Shown here: positions 9,269-18,586 of the stretch, piece by piece | Position numbering within the stretch: the first letter of the stretch is position 1 | How the letters are laid out: each line of letters opens with the position of its first letter | Assembly (NCBI GenBank): GCA_963698995.1 | Contig: CAVOTD010000007.1 | Location: 372,001-436,000 of the forward strand | DNA length: 64,000 nucleotides | Direction of reading: 5' to 3' | Origin: AP-15 sp963698995 | GTDB lineage: Bacteria; Pseudomonadota; Alphaproteobacteria; ATCC43930; CGMCC-115725 | Program-made: the position numbers and the translations under genes | Notes under the pieces: generated by a model | Seen by the model: only the letters and a program-made list of their open reading frames with translations | The model's database searches: none | What the model was told of the DNA's origin: nothing

Positions 9269-9604
9269 TCAATGCTGGTGGATCAGCAGCACACCGCTGC
9301 CGATCAGCGCGATGCCGGCTATCTGCGGCCAACCGAACGGCTCGTTCCAGAGCATGTGTGCGAGCACGGCGACGATCGCGTAGCTCGCTGCGACTGAAGG
9401 GAAGGCAACCGAAACCGGAATCTTTTTTAGAGCGAGAATGTAGCAGACGGCAGCAACGAAGTAGACTGCAAGGCCGATCATCGTCAACGGGTTGAGAAAT
9501 TGTGAAATGACCGTCGTCGACCCGTTGGCAGCGGATTTCAACAGGACCTGTCCGGCAATCCCGAGCAGGATCGCCGCCGTTAGGCTTGTGTAATAAGGCG
9601 CCAT
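9269..9604 (-). CDS. Small EamA/SMR-type membrane transporter (ArnE/EmrE-like)
   Basis: A 111-residue, four-helix membrane protein starting at the ATG at 9604. Hydrophobic segments lie at about 6-24, 39-58, 63-83 and 93-108, with a loop Glu near residue 88 (NEPFGWPQIAG) as in small multidrug-resistance and ArnE/F proteins. It follows a polyprenyl-phosphate glycosyltransferase by five bases, so the likely job is flipping the undecaprenyl-phosphate-linked sugar across the inner membrane rather than drug export. The role rests on context. Confidence 0.75.
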   Translation of the reverse strand: MAPYYTSLTAAILLGIAGQVLLKSAANGSTTVISQFLNPLTMIGLAVYFVAAVCYILALKKIPVSVAFPSVAASYAIVAVLAHMLWNEPFGWPQIAGIALIGSGVLLIHQH

Positions 9605-9609
9605 CGGGT

Positions 9610-10626
9610 CTAGGCGCGCTCGCGCAGCAAAACTGGGGGCGGGCTCTCGGCTGAGGGGAAGTCGCGGCTGCGGCATATCTCCTTCACCACCGTTTGGGGT
9701 TTGCCGTTGGCCGTCAGGTACAGGCGGCCGAGGTACTCGCCGACGATGCCGAGGATCAGCAGCTGAACACCCGAGAGCAGCAGCACTGCCGCGAACAACG
9801 AAGCCCAGCCCGGCGGCGTCGATCGGACCAGCGCTTCGACGATTGCCCATGCCCCGCCGACCGCCCCAATGGCGCTGAGGATAAACCCGGTAATCGTGCT
9901 GATCCGTAGCGGCATCACCGAAAAATTGACGAACATGCTCGCCCACAGCCGCAGAAGCCGGCGCAGCGTGTAATTGCTGCGGCCGACAGCGCGCGGCAGA
10001 TGGCGGACCATCAGCCGGTCGACATCGTGGGTTACTTGCATGATGAGCCCGTCGATGTAGGGAAACGGGCCCTTGTAGCGGATGATCTCGCGCACCACAA
10101 AGGCGCTGATGCAGCGAAAGCTGGATAAATAGAGGCCCCGCGGTTTTTCGAGGACGAAATCGGCGACCCGGTTGGTAAAGCCGCTGCCGAGGTTGCGCCA
10201 TGCCGCATGCCGCTTATCGTCATAGTAGGTGTAAATCACGTCCTTGCCGCTGCGCTGGGCGAAGGCCAGCAGGCGCTCGACTTCCTCGGGCGGGTTCTGC
10301 ATGTCGTCATCCATGGTAATGACATGGGCTCCGCTGACATGATGCAGGCCTGCCATAACTGCGTTATGCTCGCCGTAGTTTCTCGCTAGGCCGACAAGGG
10401 TAATCGGCACTCGTGCATGGTCAATTAACGCGCGGCAGATTTCGAGACTGTTATCGGGGCTGCCGTCGTTGACCAGCACGATTTCATGGCCGCCTTCGAT
10501 CGAGAGCTCTTCAAGGGCGCTGACCAGCTCGGCGATGCTGCTTGCTCCGTTATAAACCGGGATCACGATCGAAAGCGCGAAGCAGGATGGCGCGGTTTCG
10601 CCGTTCGTCTGCGCCATTTCAGCCAT
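9610..10626 (-). CDS. GT2 glycosyltransferase, polyprenyl-phosphate sugar synthase (ArnC/DPM1-like)
   Basis: 338 residues. The GT-A fold core appears as LSIVIPVYNGASS at 18-30, VNDGSPDNS at 52-60 and the metal-binding MDDDMQNPP at 105-113. Two transmembrane helices near 238-262 and 275-300 and the tail GEYLGRLYLTANGKPQ match membrane-anchored undecaprenyl-phosphate sugar transferases. It would load a nucleotide sugar onto undecaprenyl phosphate at the inner face. Its start overlaps the end of the upstream methyltransferase by eight bases. Confidence 0.85.
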   Translation of the reverse strand: MAEMAQTNGETAPSCFALSIVIPVYNGASSIAELVSALEELSIEGGHEIVLVNDGSPDNSLEICRALIDHARVPITLVGLARNYGEHNAVMAGLHHVSGAHVITMDDDMQNPPEEVERLLAFAQRSGKDVIYTYYDDKRHAAWRNLGSGFTNRVADFVLEKPRGLYLSSFRCISAFVVREIIRYKGPFPYIDGLIMQVTHDVDRLMVRHLPRAVGRSNYTLRRLLRLWASMFVNFSVMPLRISTITGFILSAIGAVGGAWAIVEALVRSTPPGWASLFAAVLLLSGVQLLILGIVGEYLGRLYLTANGKPQTVVKEICRSRDFPSAESPPPVLLRERA

Positions 10627-11374
10627 TAGCGTTGCCTCTCTTGGCGGCGACGGCGAGAACCGAGCCGCCGTACGGGAATTTCACGCCGGCCCGCAACAGC
10701 GCCGATTCGATACCGGTCGCGGCACGGCAAAGCAGGTCTAGCGGGCCTGGATAGAGCTCGACGTCGCTGGTCGCGGCGCGATCCCCGGGGAAAAGCTTGC
10801 GGGTGATCGCCATTATCGGAAACAGCATCGAATTCCAGTAGGATAGATAGACAGGATGGAACCCTGCGGATTGCAGCAAACCGCGAACACCTGTCAGGGT
10901 GTAGCGCCGGATATTGCGAACTGCGACGTCGTGTCGCGACAGCATCCAGTGATACGCCGGCAAGTTGAGGATCAGCCAGCCGTTTTCGGCCAGACAGCGG
11001 TGGAATTGCCGCAGCGCGCGGCACTCGTCGACACCTTCGTGGCACAACACATCGGCGCTGAAGATCGCGGCGAGAACGCCATCGGCGAATGGCAAATCGT
11101 TGGCCGATCCAGCGCAAACCGGTCGGGCGCTCTTCACTGCGGCGCGTTTGCAAGCCTGGAGGTCGAAATCCAATCCAACCACGGCTCTCTCGCGGTATCT
11201 GCCGGCCAACCGAGCGAGAAACCCGCCGGTCCCGCAGCCGGCATCCAGGATCGGCAGCTTAACCGCGTCGAGCGGCAACCGGCGCGCGAGCATCATCAGG
11301 TTGCCATGCAACGCGGCGAACCACCACATCCGGTCTTCGACTCGGTCCAGCTTGTCGTATTCGGATCGGTCCAC
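10619..11374 (-). CDS. Class I SAM-dependent methyltransferase
   Basis: 251 residues with the SAM-binding motif DAGCGTGG at 44-51, an acidic residue ending strand 2 (VVGLDFD), and ANDLPFADG before motif IV (IFSADVLCHE). This is the Methyltransf_11 fold; the substrate cannot be read from sequence. Location between a GT39-like and a GT2 gene suggests it methylates a sugar or the lipid-linked intermediate of this glycosylation set. It lies 13 bases after the upstream gene. Confidence 0.8.
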   Translation of the reverse strand: MDRSEYDKLDRVEDRMWWFAALHGNLMMLARRLPLDAVKLPILDAGCGTGGFLARLAGRYRERAVVGLDFDLQACKRAAVKSARPVCAGSANDLPFADGVLAAIFSADVLCHEGVDECRALRQFHRCLAENGWLILNLPAYHWMLSRHDVAVRNIRRYTLTGVRGLLQSAGFHPVYLSYWNSMLFPIMAITRKLFPGDRAATSDVELYPGPLDLLCRAATGIESALLRAGVKFPYGGSVLAVAAKRGNANG

Positions 11375-11387
11375 TCGCGCTGCTCTT

Positions 11388-13124
11388 CTAACGCTGAGGC
11401 GGCGGCGGTTTTGCCGGTCCCGCCAGAAGCGGGGACTGCTGCAATGGCAAGGCCGGCCGCTCTGGGACGAGGTCGCGGCGATCGAGTACCACTGACAACA
11501 AGGCGCCCATGCGCTCCACCCGGTAAACCTGTCGGCCGGGCAGCGATCGGTCGCAATTATCCTTGGTGAAGGCGATAAAAAAGTCAGCCCGGACGCGCTC
11601 GTGCACCAACCGGAAATTTGGGGGGAAATAATAGTTCGCCGAGACCGACGGCCCGCATATCGCCACGGTGAATTCGCGCTCTTCGAAGTCTAAACCATAC
11701 TCGGCGCGCAAATAATCCTCCAGCCCCTGTACTGCCTCGGCATATGAATTGGCCCAGTAATCGAGCTTGAATTTGTGCTGCGCGCCTTCGACGCCGCCAA
11801 CGAAAGCATTATAATAAACGTATTGGTCGGGGTGCAGCATCACCATGATCGAAACATGAGCGAAGCCGTAGAGTGCAACGGCCACCAAAATCGGCCTTCG
11901 GTATGGGAACCGCGCCAACCAAGAGAGCCCGCGATCGGCGCAGATCGCCGCCGCGGTCGCCACCAGGGGCAGGACAAAGATAAAGTGACGCATGCCGTCG
12001 AACAGTACGGCCTTGATCGCTATCGCATAGGCGACCGGAAAGACGATGCCGACCCCGATGATCAGCCCGGTAAGCGCTTGTTCTCGGGACAGCCGCTCCG
12101 TCCGCCAAAACTCGGCGGCGAGCACCGCCGGCGCACAAACTAGCAGAACCAGAACGAGCTCCGGCAAGGCGATAGCGATATAAGTCGGGAGGTAGCTCCA
12201 AGGCAGGTCCGACGCGGGAAAGAACCGGCCGTCGAACAGCGTGTAGAATGGGAAGGTCTGATGCGAGAAGAAGGCGAGGGCGCGCAACGGGTTCTCGATC
12301 GGGTCGGTCTGCGCCCATGGCCAGAACAACAACATGACCGGATAGGCGACGAGCAGGACTGGCACAAGGATGCGCCATGAACCTGTCCAAGCGCCGTCGA
12401 CCAGCACGGCGGGGCGGTGGGTGGTGACGGCTCGCCAAATCCCGTCCACCGCTAGAAGAAGACCGAGATAGCAAACCAGCAACAAGCCCCCGATCCGCAC
12501 CCCCATCGCCATGCCGATCACCGCGCCTAGCTTGGCGAGCAGCCGGAGTGGGGGTCGCGGCAATGTCGGGACAAGCCGGACCATGTAATAGGTAGCCCAG
12601 ACGATGCCTACCGCAAAAGGAATGTCCTTTGGATTATTAAACATCTGCCCGTAATAGTTCGGGGTCAGCATTAGAAACAACGCCGCGATAAAGCCGGCGC
12701 GCGCGCCGGCTGCCGCGCGGGCGAGCTTGCAGCAGCCGATAAGACCGAGGATTCCGACGAGACCGTTCAACAGATGTCGGGTTTCATAGACTCCGATCGG
12801 CGAAACTCGGTTCAGCGCGGCGGCGGCCGTGTCGAAGATCGCGCCGTAATTATAAAGGTCCCGCCAGTGTAGCGCCGACTTGTCGCCGAAGAACGACAGG
12901 TAATAGTCGAGAACAAAATTCCCGTACCAATTGTGCGCATCCTCGTCCCAGGTGACCCCGTAATCGCGGAACGTCAGCAGCACGAGCGCAGTCCCGATCG
13001 CGATCACAGCAAATGACAGACGGTCCGATAATGCCTTGTCGTCGGATCGCTGGTACCATGGCGCTGGATCCGCGCGACAGGCCGCGGCGGGCTCGACGGC
13101 GAGCCGAGTTGTGAAAACGTCCAT
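11388..13124 (-). CDS. GT39/ArnT-like integral-membrane glycosyltransferase
   Basis: I use the ATG at 13124; an upstream in-frame start at 13214 would add 30 residues unlike a membrane N-terminus. The 578-residue product has about ten hydrophobic segments. An acidic pair in the first periplasmic loop (VTWDEDAHNWYGN, residues 58-70) corresponds to the catalytic Asp of GT-C enzymes using polyprenyl-phosphate sugars. The C-terminal soluble part contains YYNAFVGGVEGA, as in dolichyl-phosphate-mannose transferase relatives. It probably transfers the flipped sugar to a periplasmic acceptor. The acceptor is unknown. Confidence 0.78.
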   Translation of the reverse strand: MDVFTTRLAVEPAAACRADPAPWYQRSDDKALSDRLSFAVIAIGTALVLLTFRDYGVTWDEDAHNWYGNFVLDYYLSFFGDKSALHWRDLYNYGAIFDTAAAALNRVSPIGVYETRHLLNGLVGILGLIGCCKLARAAAGARAGFIAALFLMLTPNYYGQMFNNPKDIPFAVGIVWATYYMVRLVPTLPRPPLRLLAKLGAVIGMAMGVRIGGLLLVCYLGLLLAVDGIWRAVTTHRPAVLVDGAWTGSWRILVPVLLVAYPVMLLFWPWAQTDPIENPLRALAFFSHQTFPFYTLFDGRFFPASDLPWSYLPTYIAIALPELVLVLLVCAPAVLAAEFWRTERLSREQALTGLIIGVGIVFPVAYAIAIKAVLFDGMRHFIFVLPLVATAAAICADRGLSWLARFPYRRPILVAVALYGFAHVSIMVMLHPDQYVYYNAFVGGVEGAQHKFKLDYWANSYAEAVQGLEDYLRAEYGLDFEEREFTVAICGPSVSANYYFPPNFRLVHERVRADFFIAFTKDNCDRSLPGRQVYRVERMGALLSVVLDRRDLVPERPALPLQQSPLLAGPAKPPPPQR

Positions 13125-13230
13125 GCCTGGGTCCGGATATCGTTTCCGTAGAACCGGTGCTGTCGTGCTCCTCTCAGGGTCGCAGCATCTGAACTCTGGC
13201 CGTCGTCTTGTCAAGCTGAAGACGTTCGGT

Positions 13231-14394
13231 TCACAGACCGCACTCGGCCATCATGGCGCTGAGAACGCGGTCGTGCGCGAAATATTCTCGGGCCAGTTCG
13301 CGCGCCGCTCGGCTGTGAGCGGGGTAGTCGGCGGCAATTGCGTCGATGCCGGCGAGCGCCTCGGCGCGGCTCGAATATTCGAACAAACCGCGGCCGACCG
13401 GATAGAGCTTGCCGAACCCGGTGCGCATGGTCACCACCGGCCGGCCCGCGGCGAGATAACACACGCTGCGGTCGCTGAACCAGCCGCTGTTAGGCCGTAC
13501 GTAAATATCCTTTGCCACGGTGAACTCGGCGCGCGAACCCGCGATGAAATCGCGGTACCGCATCATGTCGGCCGAGATCGGGCGCGGGTCGACGAGACTC
13601 CAGCCGCCGGCCGCCACCGCCGCGCGGACCCCATCATCGGGCGGCAACATCGCCATGCGAAAGCAGTCGCCTGGCCGGAGACTCGGCAAGTCGAGATACC
13701 GCAGAAAGTTGACGTGTTTTGACCAGACATAGCGCGAGCCGCCGAATTCGATGTCTTTGCCCTTGTTCTCCCACGTGCCGATGGTCGTGAAGCAAGTCGG
13801 CGCATCGCGCGGTTCGGGCCAGAGCCCGAGATCCACCGGGGGTCGGGTCGGGCGCCAGTCAATATCGCACAGCGGCACCGGGCAATCCGCGGCGCCCAAA
13901 TTCTCTCCATAAGTGAAAAAATGCGTGTGCGCATCGAGGTAGGCGCGCGATGCCTGGTCCGCGGTAGCGTATTTGATCTGCTCGTAGACGGGGTCGGTAT
14001 CGATCATGACGCGGATCGGGCAGGCGAGATGCTCTTCCCGCAAACGGGCGGCGCCGCAGAGGTTTATCAGCCCGTCCGCCTCGCGATAAAGGGCGTGTAC
14101 CCGCTGGCGCGGGAGGCCGTAATGGATGTCGTTGATCGCGTCCCAGTAAGCCCAGCGCCGCGCAAACCCATGGCGCTCCATAACTTGCCGCAGATAGGCG
14201 ACATTGTAGTCACACGCCATCGCGACGCTGTTCGTACGCGGGTCGAAAGGATTGGCGCCGCCGTCCTCGATGTACCAGGCGGTATAGCCGAGCCGCTCGA
14301 GGCCTAAAAGATAATGCATCGCCTGCCAAGCGATGCCGGCGAGCGGCATCTGGCCGACAAAATGCAGAACAATGATGTTGCCACGCTTTGTCAC
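13231..14394 (-). CDS. CgeB-like glycosyltransferase (GT-B, group 1 type)
   Basis: 387 residues from a GTG start. The C-terminal half (FTVAKDIYVRPNSGWFSDRSVCYLAAGRPVV) is the nucleotide-sugar-binding region of Glyco_trans_1_2/CgeB-like proteins, including the typical Ser-x-x-Leu-Ala-x-Gly-x-Pro pattern. The N-terminal half (VLHFVGQMPLAG) fits the acceptor Rossmann domain. Cytoplasmic, with no transmembrane helix. It is first in the minus-strand glycosylation set and separated by about 106 bases from the GT39-like gene. Confidence 0.7.
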   Translation of the reverse strand: MTKRGNIIVLHFVGQMPLAGIAWQAMHYLLGLERLGYTAWYIEDGGANPFDPRTNSVAMACDYNVAYLRQVMERHGFARRWAYWDAINDIHYGLPRQRVHALYREADGLINLCGAARLREEHLACPIRVMIDTDPVYEQIKYATADQASRAYLDAHTHFFTYGENLGAADCPVPLCDIDWRPTRPPVDLGLWPEPRDAPTCFTTIGTWENKGKDIEFGGSRYVWSKHVNFLRYLDLPSLRPGDCFRMAMLPPDDGVRAAVAAGGWSLVDPRPISADMMRYRDFIAGSRAEFTVAKDIYVRPNSGWFSDRSVCYLAAGRPVVTMRTGFGKLYPVGRGLFEYSSRAEALAGIDAIAADYPAHSRAARELAREYFAHDRVLSAMMAECGL

Positions 14395-14540
14395 GGGCGG
14401 CTCGTAGCAGTTTCGCTAGATAGCCGACAACGGTCCGGCCGGCAGGTAATTTCATTGGCGCCAAGAAACCCGCAGGGTCCGGGCAAACCCCCAAACCGCG
14501 AGGGGTTGTGCCGATGCGACCTGCGTGTTAGGCAAATGCA

Positions 14541-15002
14541 ATGATTGACAGCATCCGAGCGTGGATCAGCGGCGGTCGGCCGGATAGTCGAGGGCGGCAA
14601 GATGAGGTTCAGCTTGCTCTAACCGCGCTGCTGATTGAAGTGGCTTATAGCGACGACCACTTTGACCAGGCGGAGCGCGCAATCGTCGCACGCTTACTTG
14701 AGAGCCGGTTCAACCTGTCGCAATCTGACGCGCGGGCGTTGCTCGCCGCAGGCGAGGCGGCGGCGGCCGAATCGGCCGAACTTTTCCACTTTACCAGGAT
14801 CATCAACGAGCGGCTCTCGTTAGCGGATCGGATCGGGCTTGTCGAGATGCTCTGGGAAGTAGCCTACGCGGACGGGGTGCTCGACGAGTACGAGGACAGT
14901 TTGCTGCGCCGTGTCGGTGGGCTGATCTATGTGCCCGATCGCGAACGCGGCATGGCGCGCCGGCGCGTCCTCAAACGGCTGGGCCTCGACGAGGCGACCT
15001 GA
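14541..15002 (+). CDS. TerB-family protein
   Basis: 153 residues, all-helical, matching the TerB/DjlA-N domain: EVQLALTALLIEVAYSDDHFDQAE and a second half LVEMLWEVAYADGVLDEYED, each with the acidic metal-binding pattern of TerB. Tellurite resistance is not implied; single TerB-like proteins are common envelope or stress accessories of unclear function. It lies 51 bases upstream of fdxA on the same strand. Confidence 0.8.
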   Translation: MIDSIRAWISGGRPDSRGRQDEVQLALTALLIEVAYSDDHFDQAERAIVARLLESRFNLSQSDARALLAAGEAAAAESAELFHFTRIINERLSLADRIGLVEMLWEVAYADGVLDEYEDSLLRRVGGLIYVPDRERGMARRRVLKRLGLDEAT

Positions 15003-15053
15003 TCCATCGCCAGGCAAGGAGCGCTCGGAAGCTCAGGAGAAGAATCAAAGACC

Positions 15054-15389
15054 ATGACCTACGTTGTCACAGAAGCCTGCATCCGCTGCAAATATATGGA
15101 TTGCGTGGAGGTTTGCCCTGTCGACTGCTTCTACGAGGGTGAGAACATGCTGGTGATCCACCCCGACGAGTGCATCGATTGCGGGGTGTGCGAGCCGGAA
15201 TGCCCGGTCGAGGCCATCATTCCGGATAGCGAGCCGCCGGCCGAGCAATGGCTTGAGCTCAACCGCCAATACGCAACGAGCTGGCCAAATATTACCCGAA
15301 AGAAGCCTTATCCGGCCGACGCCGATGATTTCAAGGACGTGACCGACAAATACGACAAGTATTTCAGCCCTAAGCCCGGTGGCAGCTAG
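15054..15389 (+). CDS. fdxA: 7Fe-8S ferredoxin FdxA
   Basis: 111 residues. The N-terminus TYVVTEACIRCKYMDCVEVCPVD holds the 3Fe-4S/4Fe-4S ligands and CIDCGVCEPECPVEAI the second cluster set. The C-terminal extension with SWPNITRKKPYPADAD is diagnostic of the alphaproteobacterial FdxA type. It carries electrons for unspecified cytoplasmic redox enzymes. A clear AGGAGAA ribosome-binding site precedes the ATG. carD follows, the standard alphaproteobacterial order. Confidence 0.95.
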   Translation: MTYVVTEACIRCKYMDCVEVCPVDCFYEGENMLVIHPDECIDCGVCEPECPVEAIIPDSEPPAEQWLELNRQYATSWPNITRKKPYPADADDFKDVTDKYDKYFSPKPGGS

Positions 15390-15625
15390 GTGCAATGCCG
15401 CGTGGCGTCTGCGAAACTCGCGCCAATTAGCGGATTTGCGCATCGGATATGCGCGATGCGCTGGCTTTCACCATTGTTATCATGGTATTGTCACCCAGGT
15501 CCAGTTGCCGACCTCCTCACCTGTGTCCGCGCTCTCGACGATCCGCGGATGGTGGCCGTCGCCCGGTCAAGCGACCAACTGAAGCGTTTTGGCAGCGCCA
15601 AGCGGGTCGATTATGCGAGACGGAT

Positions 15626-16123
15626 ATGAATTCCGATAAACTTCCATTTGCTACTGGAGATCTCGTCGTCTACCCGACGCACGGCGTTGGCAAGATTGTC
15701 GGCATCGAAACCCAGGAGATTTCCGGCTACACGCTGAGCGTCTTCGTCGTCCATTTCGACAAGGACCGCATGACCTTGCGGGTGCCGCTCGCCAAAGCCA
15801 AGGTCTCTGGTCTTCGGCGGTTGTCGAGCCGCAAGGAAATGGACGCCGCTCTCGCGAAATTGCGCGGTCGATCACGCGCCAAGCGGACGATGTGGAGCCG
15901 GCGCGCGCAGGAATATCAGGCCAAGATTGCCTCGGGCGACCCTGGATCCATCGCTGAGGTCGTCCGCGACCTCTATCGCAATGCCGGGCAGCCGGAACAA
16001 TCCTACAGTGAGCGACAGATCTACCAAGCGGCGCTCGATCGTTTTGTGCGCGAGTTCGCCGCCGTCGAGCGGATCGACGAGAACACCGCGACCCAACGCG
16101 TCGAACAATTGCTGACGGCTTAA
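15626..16123 (+). CDS. carD: CarD-family transcription regulator
   Basis: I chose the ATG at 15626 because the product then starts like CarD (FATGDLVVYPTHGVGKIVGIE). Residues about 8-60 form the Tudor-like RNA-polymerase-interaction domain and the rest is a helical DNA-binding domain (LDRFVREFAAVE). 165 residues, normal length. CarD binds the RNA polymerase beta subunit and stabilises open complexes, mainly at rRNA promoters. The 236 bases between fdxA and carD show no other gene. Confidence 0.92.
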   Translation: MNSDKLPFATGDLVVYPTHGVGKIVGIETQEISGYTLSVFVVHFDKDRMTLRVPLAKAKVSGLRRLSSRKEMDAALAKLRGRSRAKRTMWSRRAQEYQAKIASGDPGSIAEVVRDLYRNAGQPEQSYSERQIYQAALDRFVREFAAVERIDENTATQRVEQLLTA

Positions 16124-16136
16124 GCCTTCGGGGCAG

Positions 16137-16971
16137 ATGAAGTCCGCGCCGGAACGCGGAGCAACACAGTCAAGACCGGACCGGAAATTTGCCCGGTTGC
16201 GTGATGCCCGGCGGGTCTGGGCGATCGCCGCGGTTAATGGCGCGGCACGACGCCTAGTCAGCGTGCACGATCTGATCAGCGAGCGATTTCAAGAGGGTGA
16301 CCGGGTCGTCTACCTCGGCAATTACGTCGGGCATGGCGACGCAGTGCTCGCCACCATCGACGAGCTGCTCGACTTCCGTCGCCGGGTTCTTGGACGGCGG
16401 CACGGTTTTGCCTGCGATGCCGTTTTCCTGCGGGGTGCGCAAGAGGAGATGTGGCAGAAAATGCTGCAGCTGCAATTTGCGCCCAATCCCAGCGAGGTGC
16501 TGCAATGGATGGTTGAGGCCGGCATGGCGGCGATCATCCAGGCCTATGGCGGCGATCTGCGGCAAGCTTTGGCAGCGAGCCGCGACGGCCCGCGCACGAT
16601 CACCCGGTGGACGGGTGCTCTGCGCAGCGCGATGAATGCCGCACCCGGCCACACAGCACTCTTTTCTCAGCTGCGGCATGCTGCCTTTACCGGGGAGGGC
16701 GGGCTGTTGTTTATCCATGCCGGCACTCGACCCGTTGCGCCCGCTTGCCGCGCAGGGCGACGCCTTCTGGTGGGGGCGTGACGATATCCTCGAGCTGGAC
16801 GCCTCATTCGAGGGTTTCAGACGCGTCATCAGAGGGGTCGACCGCGAACGGCGTGGCGTCGTCGAGCGCGAGTTCGCCGTATCGATCGATAGCGGCACCG
16901 AGCATGGCGGCCCGCTGCTCGCTGCTTGTCTCGGCCTTGACGGTGCGGTGCTCGACATCGTCAAGGCATGA
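16137..16971 (+). pseudogene. Metallophosphoesterase-like protein, split by one frameshift
   Basis: The frame opened at 16137 encodes a calcineurin-like phosphoesterase relative up to LLFIHAG, then leaves the family sequence. The next frame continues it exactly (LDPLRPLAAQGDAFWWG). One extra A at 16725 accounts for the break, so the intact product would have about 277 residues. The motifs are also degenerate: where Asp-x-His is expected there is IAAVNGA, and GNYVGHG replaces GDY-GxG, so metal catalysis is doubtful even without the indel. The function of this family is unknown. It lies 13 bases after carD. Confidence 0.65.
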
Positions 16972-17022
16972 TCCGAGATCCAGCTCCTCGCAGCGCCGTC
17001 GCTGCCGTCGAGGCGATCCTCG

Positions 17023-17779
17023 TCAGATCGCGGTATAACCGCCGTCGACAAGCAGATCGCTGCCGGTGACAAAGCTCGCCGCGTCGCTTGCGAGAAAAAC
17101 CGCGGCAGAGGCGATCTCCTGCGGGCGGCCGAGCCGGCCCAACAGGTGCTTCGGGCCGAGCTTTTCCCGGGCCGCCGCAAAGCTGCCGTACCGGTGCAAC
17201 ATGCGCTGCGTCTCGACTGCTCCCGGCGACAGCGTGTTGACACGAATGTTCTGACCGGCGTGATCGATCGCCATGACCTTGGCGAGCTGAATCAGCGCGC
17301 CCTTGGTCGCGCAATAGGCGGCTCGTCCAGCGCTACCTACCCGTCCGAGCTGCGAGGCGATGAAGATGATCGAGCCGCCGCCTCCCGCGATCATCAGAGG
17401 CAGCGCCGCGCGGCTGAGCAGAAAGGACCCGGTCAGGTTGACAGCCAGTACCCGATCCCATTCGGCGAGCCTGGTTTCGAGGATCGTGCCGGACGGATCG
17501 TTAGGAGCGGCGCCGCTGACCAGGATGTCGAGCCGACCGAAAACTCCATGCGCCGCGGCGGCAACCGCCTCCGTTTCCGCTTCGACGGCAACGTCGCAGT
17601 ACCGAGCAATCGCGCGTCCTCCGGCGGTCTCGATCAGCCGCGCGGTTTCTTCGACCGCGGCGGCGTCGATGTCGCAGCAAGCACACCGCCGCTCCGTCCT
17701 CGGCGAAGGCGAGCGCGATCGCCCGTCCGATCCCGCCGCCGGCCCCGCTGACGAGCGCCGCCTTCCCGGTCAGCGACAT
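17023..17779 (-). pseudogene. Short-chain dehydrogenase/reductase 1, frameshifted
   Basis: The N-terminus from 17779 reads MSLTGKAALVSGAGGGIGRA, the NAD(P)-binding TGxxxGxG site (here SGAGGGIG). Near 17676-17680 the frame shifts by one base; the next frame continues with CDIDAAAVEETARL, LDILVSGAA, the catalytic YCATK (Tyr-x3-Lys) and the C-terminal DGGYTAI. Joined, it is a normal SDR of about 250 residues. It follows a second SDR and an ABC importer on the same strand, which suggests oxidation of an imported sugar or polyol. Confidence 0.72.
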
Positions 17780-17798
17780 CGAACGCGTGCCTCGCCTG

Positions 17799-18556
17799 TC
17801 AAAGCATCACCGTGCCACCATCGATCGCGATGGTCTGGCCGGTCACAAAGCCGCTCGCATCCGAGACGAGCCAAGTCACCACTCCGACGAGGTCGGACGG
17901 GATCAGATTGCGCTGGATTGATTGCCCGGTCTTGATCGCGTCGAGTGCCCGGTCGAGCCTATCGCCAAAGAATTCGCGCGTGCCGTCAGTCAGCACTGCG
18001 CTCGGCGCCAGCGCGTTGACGCGGATTCCGTCGCGCCCGAGCTCGCGCGCCAGGCCGCGCGTCAGGCCGATCACCGCGGCTTTCGAGGTCGTGTAATGCA
18101 GCGCGAAGGGCATGCCGTAGGTCGCGGCGAGCGAAGCGATGTTGACGATGCTGCCGCCGCCGGCGCGCGCGCATCGCCGGCACCGCCGCCTTGCAGCAGT
18201 TCCAGATCCCTTTGACGTTGACCGCCATCGCGGCATCCCACTCCGCCTCGGCGATCGCGTCGAAGCGGCCGCCGTGCAACGCGCCGTAGAGCGCGGCATT
18301 GTTGATCAGCGCGTCGACCCGGCCGAAGGCGTGGATCGCGGCATCGATCATCGCGAGCGCGGATTCGGCATCTCTGACGTCGAGCTGACCGCGATCGCCT
18401 TGGCGCCCTGCGCCGCCGCAAGGTCGAGCGTCGCCGAGCAATCATTGACATCGCCGGCGACGATATGTGCGCCGGCCGCCGCCAAGCTGCGCGCGAATTC
18501 CTGCCCGATGCCGCGGGCGGCGCCGGTAATCGCACGACCTTTTCGCGGACATCCAT
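17799..18556 (-). pseudogene. Short-chain dehydrogenase/reductase 2, three frameshifts
   Basis: The gene reads MDVREKVV, then shifts near 18530 to ITGAARGIGQEFARSLAAAG (NAD site), again near 18380 to LDVRDAESALAMID and VDALINNAALYG, and again near 18163 to GGGSIVNIASLAA, the catalytic YTTSK and DGGTVML at the end. Total length fits a 250-residue SDR. Three indels in 0.75 kb is either strong decay or poor base calling. It lies between the ABC ATPase and SDR 1 in one minus-strand operon. Confidence 0.75.
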
Positions 18557-18586
18557 GCGGGATCGGCCGACCGGCTCGGTCGCGGA

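Noticed and set aside
14541..15002. TerB as evidence of a tellurite-resistance operon
   Set aside because: No terA, terC, terD or terZ nearby; lone TerB proteins are common.
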